From Methylococcales bacterium (lineage in GTDB: Bacteria > Pseudomonadota > Gammaproteobacteria > Methylococcales > Methylomonadaceae), in the NCBI GenBank assembly GCA_028715725.1, contig JAQURG010000001.1:149098-213097 (forward strand): 64,000 bases of DNA, given 5' to 3'. Position numbers and translations under genes: made by a program. Below the pieces are notes generated by a model. It had not been told where the DNA came from. It saw only the letters and a program-made list of their open reading frames with translations, and ran no database searches. Below are positions 59,471-64,000 of this stretch, in pieces (positions within the stretch are counted from its first letter, which is position 1; every line of letters starts with the position of its first letter).

Positions 59471-60646
59471 TCAGCCTTCCTGTCCGTCAATTCTCGGACT
59501 GGTCAGGATTGGCCCATAAACAAAGATAAAAAGGGAAAATGCGGCTAACCAGGAAAGCGTTGCTGTATACATTAAAATACCATACCAGCCGGGCAATGCG
59601 ATTGGCAGCAAGACTCTGAGCAGGCCCGCAAGGTTAATTAATACAAATGCGATTGCCATGGCATTTGAAACTCTGAGCGCCCGCCCGGTATGTCCCAATG
59701 ATACCCGAGCCATCATTCCCAAGGTTAAAACGCCAATGCCGCCCAGGGTGAAGGCGTGTAATGCTAAAGACGGCAATACCTGGGAATAAGCTGACAATGC
59801 CGTCAAGGCAAACCCCAGAATAATCCAGCCGTAGCCTGCATAGAGTATCCACAATAAAGGCACATACCAGATTCTTTGCACGTACCAGCCAAATACACGC
59901 GCACTATTAACAATCACGGCGAGAATTGCGGCTAAAGCTAAAACCGTCCCTGAAACATCAAACAGTTGTAAACCGAAAACAACAATGGCAGAAACTATAG
60001 CCAGGCCATCCAGCAGAGGATTTCTTATGATGAGTGTTCCGGATAAGCCGCGTTCCGTAAAAAAAGGAAACACTCGTCCGGCAATGACCAGAATCATTAT
60101 AATGATGGTTGCAACGACCAGCTGAATCCCGGCCCATGCCGTATTTTGGCAGAGCCCCAGGATTTCTCCGTGGATCATGCCGTTACCTATTGTTAATAAT
60201 AGCAATAGTACGATAAAAACCAGGCTTCTGAAATGTCCGGCTTGTATAATTGGCTTGCTGATCTGGTAGATCAATGCCGGTAAAAAAGCAAAATCAATCA
60301 GTGCGATCAGACCGTCAGGCAATAAACCGGCATAAAAAGGCACAATACGCCCATAAAGCCATAATAAAGCCAGTCCTGCTAATTTATCGCCGGTCAAGGT
60401 CAGCTTTCCTGTCCAGTTTTTAACCGCCGTTAATAAAAAACCGGCAATAACGGCGACCGTATAACCCAGCAGCATTTCATGGGCATGCCAATAGTTATCG
60501 GTAAAATAATGGTCTGTCGTTACAGTACCTTTAAAAATAGCATTCCAAAGCACGATTAAAATTAGCGCGGATAAACCGGCCAAGGCAAAAAAAACTCTAA
60601 AGCCCAAGCCAAAAAGGGGGGTATCAAAAATTTTTTGTGTTTTCAT
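59471..60646 (-). CDS. NnrS family membrane protein
   Basis: About 391 residues with around twelve hydrophobic segments. NnrS proteins are heme- and copper-containing membrane proteins associated with resistance to nitric oxide stress. WHAHEMLLGYTVAVIAGFLL and the later HAFTLGGIGVLTLGMMARVSLGHTGR are family-typical. ATG at 60644-60646 gives MKTQKIFDTPLFGLGF; a start at 60685 would add 13 residues. It faces the tsaB tail copy. No NO-sensing regulator is next to it. Confidence 0.88.
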   Translation of the reverse strand: MKTQKIFDTPLFGLGFRVFFALAGLSALILIVLWNAIFKGTVTTDHYFTDNYWHAHEMLLGYTVAVIAGFLLTAVKNWTGKLTLTGDKLAGLALLWLYGRIVPFYAGLLPDGLIALIDFAFLPALIYQISKPIIQAGHFRSLVFIVLLLLLTIGNGMIHGEILGLCQNTAWAGIQLVVATIIIMILVIAGRVFPFFTERGLSGTLIIRNPLLDGLAIVSAIVVFGLQLFDVSGTVLALAAILAVIVNSARVFGWYVQRIWYVPLLWILYAGYGWIILGFALTALSAYSQVLPSLALHAFTLGGIGVLTLGMMARVSLGHTGRALRVSNAMAIAFVLINLAGLLRVLLPIALPGWYGILMYTATLSWLAAFSLFIFVYGPILTSPRIDGQEG

Positions 60647-60857
60647 TGTCCATGTGCATAAAATCAAGTTGGGCAAGTGTAACAAAAAAGCGATTACATT
60701 ACCGTTTTAAAAATCGGGTTTAAATTAAGGGCTAAGGTGGCAAATGGCGCTCGTACAGATTCTAACCATCCAAAGGGTGCGGTATACACATCATTAATGG
60801 TCACAAAGTCCTGCTTTTGTAACTGATGTTGCGCACGAAAAATATTTCTTCCCGTTT

Positions 60858-61294
60858 GCCGCGCCGAGCAACGGAGCTTTTGTTGACATACACTACTTTT
60901 TCAGGGCCGCGAAAGTCCTAAATCTATTTAATAGCCACGGACCGAGCAAAGACAGTCTGCGCAATAAAGCGCGTTTTCAAATCGAGTTTTTGTTTCGTGA
61001 TGCCAATGATTCCAAACACTATACCGGTCTCATGGATTGCCAGGCACGCTGTCAAGAAGCGATACAGAGGCAGGCCAAGGCGTCATTGACGGCGCTGAAT
61101 CTCTTGAAATTTGAAGATCGACGTCAAAAACAGACGTCTCAGGAAACGGTGATTTCCATTGCTTCCGGACACGTAAACAATTCAATCAGCACTTGCTGTT
61201 ACGCCTTTTTGACAAGTTAGGCCTGAGCGGAGATTGCGAAAAAATAGCCCAACTATTTGACGCATTCAGTGATTATGGGTCGATTGCTGCATAA
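60858..61294 (+). pseudogene. Remnant of a DDE transposase (C-terminal part)
   Basis: The frame reads KARFQIEFLFRDANDSKHYTGLMDCQAR and ASLTALNLLKFEDRR, the C-terminal catalytic-Glu region of IS4-superfamily-like transposases. After VISIAS the frame shifts and continues KQFNQHLLLRLFDKLGLSGD to YGSIAA-stop. No 5' half and no terminal repeats were found. The stretch 60694-60857 upstream shows only an uninterpreted open frame on the minus strand. Confidence 0.75.
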
Positions 61295-61506
61295 AAGTGG
61301 CCGAACTATTGTGATAAACAATTTTAATCTATGTGCGAAACCGTACAGATCGAATTTAATGAGGTGTATATATTTTACATAAAGAATTTATAACGGCGAT
61401 GCAGTAAATTTTTATTAATCCACTTATTCAGTTAAAGCCGAAAGATTCGGTAGTGTTGAATTATTAGCTAGTAACTCGCTCAGATTGAGCTGACAGGAGA
61501 AAGACC

Positions 61507-61755
61507 ATGATTAATACCGACCAGATCAAGCCTGATATGCCTGTTGTCTGTTCACTAGACGGTCAGTTTGCTACTGTCGATCATATGGAAGGACCGAGTA
61601 CTATTAAATTGAAGAAAGATCAGGCTGGACAGCACCATTACATACCGGTAAGTTGGGTAACCTCAACCGAGGGTGGTAAGGTTAAAGTAGATCGTCCAGG
61701 TGATCAGGCGATGAAGGAGTGGTCGACCACTTCACCAAATTATATAAAGGAATAA
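61507..61755 (+). CDS. DUF2171 domain protein
   Basis: 82 residues: MINTDQIKPDMPVVCSLDGQ, VDHMEGPSTIKLKKD, QHHYIPVSWVTS. These match the small DUF2171 family, whose function is not known (several are stress-related). AGGAGAAAG precedes the ATG. The 208 bases to the next gene hold no gene. Both gene and gap are unremarkable apart from lying between transposase remnants. Confidence 0.85.
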   Translation: MINTDQIKPDMPVVCSLDGQFATVDHMEGPSTIKLKKDQAGQHHYIPVSWVTSTEGGKVKVDRPGDQAMKEWSTTSPNYIKE

Positions 61756-61963
61756 CTTTACAGGATAGTTCGGGCAAGATGTGCGGCAGTCTTTATTTCT
61801 ATTCAGAAGTTGAGCCTGTAAATAGTAGGCTCAACATCATTGTAAAGTCTTATGTATATAGTAGAGCCCAGTTCTTCTTACTGATACAAATAAAGTCATA
61901 CATGTATTGCAAAAAGTTGGGGCTAAATTTGTTTTGTAAAACTTTTTTATATAACGATAGCTT

Positions 61964-62596
61964 ATGAATTCTGATTGGAAATTAAAAACGAGGCCGATTA
62001 GCAGAACTTTTCTCAAAGGTTTAATTGCTATTATTCCTGTTATACTTACCTTTTATTTGCTCTTCTGGCTTGCAGGAACAGCAGAATTAGTGCTGGGGAA
62101 TATTTTCAAGTTCTTCTTTCCTGACAGTTGGTACATAAGAGGCCTGGGATTTGTATTAGGTCTTCCTATAGTATTTTTTTTCGGAGCCTTTTTAGAAACT
62201 CGAACTTTCTTAAGACTGTTTAACGGGTTTGAAGAACTTGTGCTCCAGATTCCTGTTGTTAAAATAATTTATACTTCGATACGTGATTTTACCTCTCTTT
62301 TTTCTAGCGACCAGCAAGGGAAATTTAAACAAGTCGTTTTAGTCAATGTACCTCACGGCAATAGTAAACAGATAGGTTTTATTACAGTTTCAGATTTTAA
62401 AGAGTTCTCATATGGTTTTATTGCCGATGACCAGGTTGCCGTATTTTTGCCATTCAGTTACCAGTTGGGTGGAAAGACGATTATTGTGTCGCGGGAAGAT
62501 GTAATGGAAATAGATATGTCTGTTGAGGATGCTCTGCGGTTTATTGCTACAGCCGGCGTTGTTAGTAATGTTACTGATGAAAAAAATAAAATTTAG
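61964..62596 (+). CDS. DUF502 membrane protein
   Basis: 210 residues with two transmembrane segments near the start (about 14-38 and 58-78). A soluble domain follows with VLVNVPHGNSKQIGFIT and SREDVMEIDMSVEDALRFI. This is the DUF502 family, found in many bacteria and of unknown function. Codon use is more A/T-rich than the core genes. The 279 bases downstream (62597-62875) hold two small hairpins, TTGGGCA-TTCT-TGCCCAA (62685-62702) and AAATGGC-TTA-GCCATTT (62850-62866), and no gene. Confidence 0.85.
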   Translation: MNSDWKLKTRPISRTFLKGLIAIIPVILTFYLLFWLAGTAELVLGNIFKFFFPDSWYIRGLGFVLGLPIVFFFGAFLETRTFLRLFNGFEELVLQIPVVKIIYTSIRDFTSLFSSDQQGKFKQVVLVNVPHGNSKQIGFITVSDFKEFSYGFIADDQVAVFLPFSYQLGGKTIIVSREDVMEIDMSVEDALRFIATAGVVSNVTDEKNKI

Positions 62597-62875
62597 AGAC
62601 TTTGAGTTTTAATGCATGAATATGCCAGGGTCAAACTTGATTTTGGAATATAGGCGGAGAGTCGCTATTTTTGCGAAAGCTTTATTGGGCATTCTTGCCC
62701 AACAAGCGGCAAAAATTACGCGACCTTTACCCCTTAGGCGTCCCCAGCCGTCCTGCTTCACTCGTTACATACTCAACTAGTGTTTAATTGCGTAAATTAA
62801 TTATCGTATTTTTTAATTGACTTCCTTTTACTACGCGGCGGCGCCACTTAAATGGCTTAGCCATTTGATTGTGTC

Positions 62876-63160
62876 TCATAATAAAGCCTCAATGGCATCT
62901 TTTAATTCCTGTGCACTGGCAAAGCTTGCGTCTTTCAAGGTCTTACGAGACAAAATACCGAACCGGGTTTCAATTTGATTTAACCGGCTGGCTGAAGTTG
63001 GCGTGAAATGGAACTGGACTCGACCGCCGTATTTTTGCAACCCCTCATCATTTCTCTTATGGGTGCAGTCATTATTCAAAATGACATGAACGTCTTTGTC
63101 TTCAGGTAAGTCGCTCATCACACTTTCCATAAAGGCCTGGAAAACTACCTTTTTATGGCT
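62876..63160 (-). pseudogene. IS630-family transposase remnant (C-terminal)
   Basis: The frame reads HKKVVFQAF, then DVHVILNNDCTHK, FHFTPTSASRLNQIE and SRKTLKDASFASAQELKDAI, the C-terminal end of IS630-type transposases. A stop codon interrupts at 63161-63163, before any N-terminal half. The DDE Glu (LNQIE) is present, but the element is clearly truncated. Confidence 0.82.
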
Positions 63161-63607
63161 CTATGTGAAATACAATAGGTAATCGAATTTTAACTTTCCA
63201 CAAAGGAAATAAATCATATTAATGAAATTGTTGATATTGCGATAGCCTCCGGCTCGCCGTTTAGCGAGCTGAATCTTACTATTGATACCGTCAAGAATGC
63301 CGTTAGTGATACGCGATGTGCCGAAATAAACACTGCCCAACCCATGTGCCCGGACCGTATTGGCGACCTTCAAAAAGGCAGGGATTTCGGCCAATTCTAT
63401 AGCAACGCACCTTTTCCTTAGAAAAGCTGCCGCCGGTCTGTCAGGCATATCCCAGAGATCATTGAACAGCACTTTCAATCGGTAAGCTTCGCCCGACGTC
63501 GGGTAGAGTTTAATTATTTCAGCCAGAGATTTTTCCTGTTTATCTGACAGGTTTTCCCGATTCCTCAGGAACGTGTATTTATGAATCGCCCCGGATTTGC
63601 CGGAGAC
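63161..63607 (-). pseudogene. ISL3-family transposase remnant (C-terminal)
   Basis: The frame reads YTFLRNRENLSDKQEKSLAE, VLFNDLWDMPDRPAAAFL and ITNGILDGINSKIQLAKRRA, then NINNFINMIYFLCGKLKF. This is the C-terminal part of ISL3 (IS204/IS1001/IS1165) transposases. There is no start at the expected point and an in-frame TGA (63608-63610) cuts it off upstream. It abuts the IS630 remnant directly. Confidence 0.85.
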
Positions 63608-63854
63608 TCAGTTGCTTGAGTCAAGCTGCTTTAGCTGACTCTTGAATTGATTCATAATAGCGTTTAAATCAGTCGGGTAGCGCTTGCGGTGTTTCCTTTT
63701 GGCCATTGCAAAATTTAAAATATTGCAGGCTTTGGAACTCAATAGCTACTTTTAAAATACCCACTTAGTATCGAAATAGAACAGCAGTCGTCAGAGGTGG
63801 CCCCAAACCTTTGAGCAGTGCTCATCGATTTTAAAGTGAAATCCCCGCCGATAA

Positions 63855-64000
63855 TTACGCTGCCATTTTGACCGGTGGCAACAGGCTGGTATAAGCTTGA
63901 TAAGGCGTTTTCTATCCAGGCTTGAATATGGCCTGGAGCGATTATACCCATCTATATATTGCATGATCGAGGTTCTCGCCTGAGCGACCGAATCATAAGC
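63855..64000 (-). pseudogene. IS3-family transposase (OrfB) C-terminal remnant, at the right edge
   Basis: Reading leftward from the edge: AYDSVAQARTSIMQYIDGYN and RPYSSLD, the end of IS3-type integrase-core transposases. After the Asp-Arg-Lys one A is missing in an A-run, which shifts the frame. In the restored frame the sequence ends QAYTSLLPPVKMAA-stop. The 5' part lies outside the window. Confidence 0.75.

Noticed and set aside
60694..60900. Minus-strand stop-free stretch of about 68 codons ending just before nnrS (reads DFVTINDVYTAPFGWLES)
   Set aside because: It looks somewhat protein-like but lacks a start codon and a family I can name; possibly a decayed gene end.
61719..61967. 82-residue frame overlapping the end of the DUF2171 gene
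   Set aside because: Overlaps a recognised gene and has no family signature.
63608..63706. 32-residue basic minus-strand frame MAKRKHRKRYPTDLNAIM
   Set aside because: In frame with the ISL3 remnant across a stop; more likely junction debris than a gene.

Overview
The window looks like chromosomal DNA from a gammaproteobacterial methanotroph (order Methylococcales). Two observations support this. The gene content is gammaproteobacterial throughout: the tRNA-tuf-secE-nusG-rplKAJL-rpoBC block, bamA-skp-fabZ-lpxA-rnhB, glnE-ilvE-waaF-waaC, and EF-P with its EpmAB modification enzymes. It also carries a dense block of serine-cycle and C1 genes (mtkAB, mcl, sga, hprA, mdh, mtdA, gckA, glyA, ftfL). 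No ppc (PEP carboxylase) or fch is present in the window, which fits the partial serine pathway known from these methanotrophs. The organism assignment is inference; no 16S rRNA or pmoA is present.

Layout. 1-10.4 kb (minus strand): the transcription/translation operon, running from a consensus promoter at 10.43 kb through tRNA-Tyr, -Gly, -Thr, tuf, tRNA-Trp, secE, nusG, rplK, rplA, rplJ, rplL and rpoB into a truncated rpoC. Terminator-like hairpins lie before rplK and rpoB, and a recognisable L10 leader precedes rplJ. 10.6-19.5 kb: gloB (minus), then glnE-ilvE-waaF-waaC, a periplasmic MxaD-like protein with a YVTN beta-propeller protein, and a small unknown gene. 19.7-26.2 kb (minus): rnhB, lpxA, fabZ, skp, bamA, epmA and efp, with epmB divergent from efp, then corA. 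28.5-41.0 kb: the serine-cycle cluster in four transcription units. 41.4-53.9 kb: Fur-box-preceded bfd-bfr, trhO, a redoxin, ppnN, a HerA-like ATPase, maeB, a lytic transglycosylase, an RRM-like protein, and yoaA-tsaB.

53.9-59.2 kb is an accessory block of five plus-strand genes: a WYL regulator, a NUDIX fusion protein, a periodic-cysteine small protein, a zinc deacetylase of the histone-deacetylase family, and a GIY-YIG/DUF4357 protein. It is bounded on the left by intact tsaB and on the right by a diverged, frameshifted second copy of the tsaB 3' end, with an inverted-repeat element just inside the right boundary. This resembles an island inserted at tsaB, and it is the best candidate here for an undescribed system. 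Beyond it come nnrS, a DUF2171 protein, a DUF502 membrane protein, and remnants of four different transposases up to the right edge.

How the genes work together. MtdA, FtfL and GlyA move formaldehyde/formate carbon into serine. Sga, HprA and GckA convert serine to 2-phosphoglycerate. Mdh, MtkAB and Mcl turn oxaloacetate into glyoxylate and acetyl-CoA. MaeB, elsewhere in the window, offers an exit from malate to pyruvate. EF-P, EpmA and EpmB form a complete EF-P beta-lysylation module.
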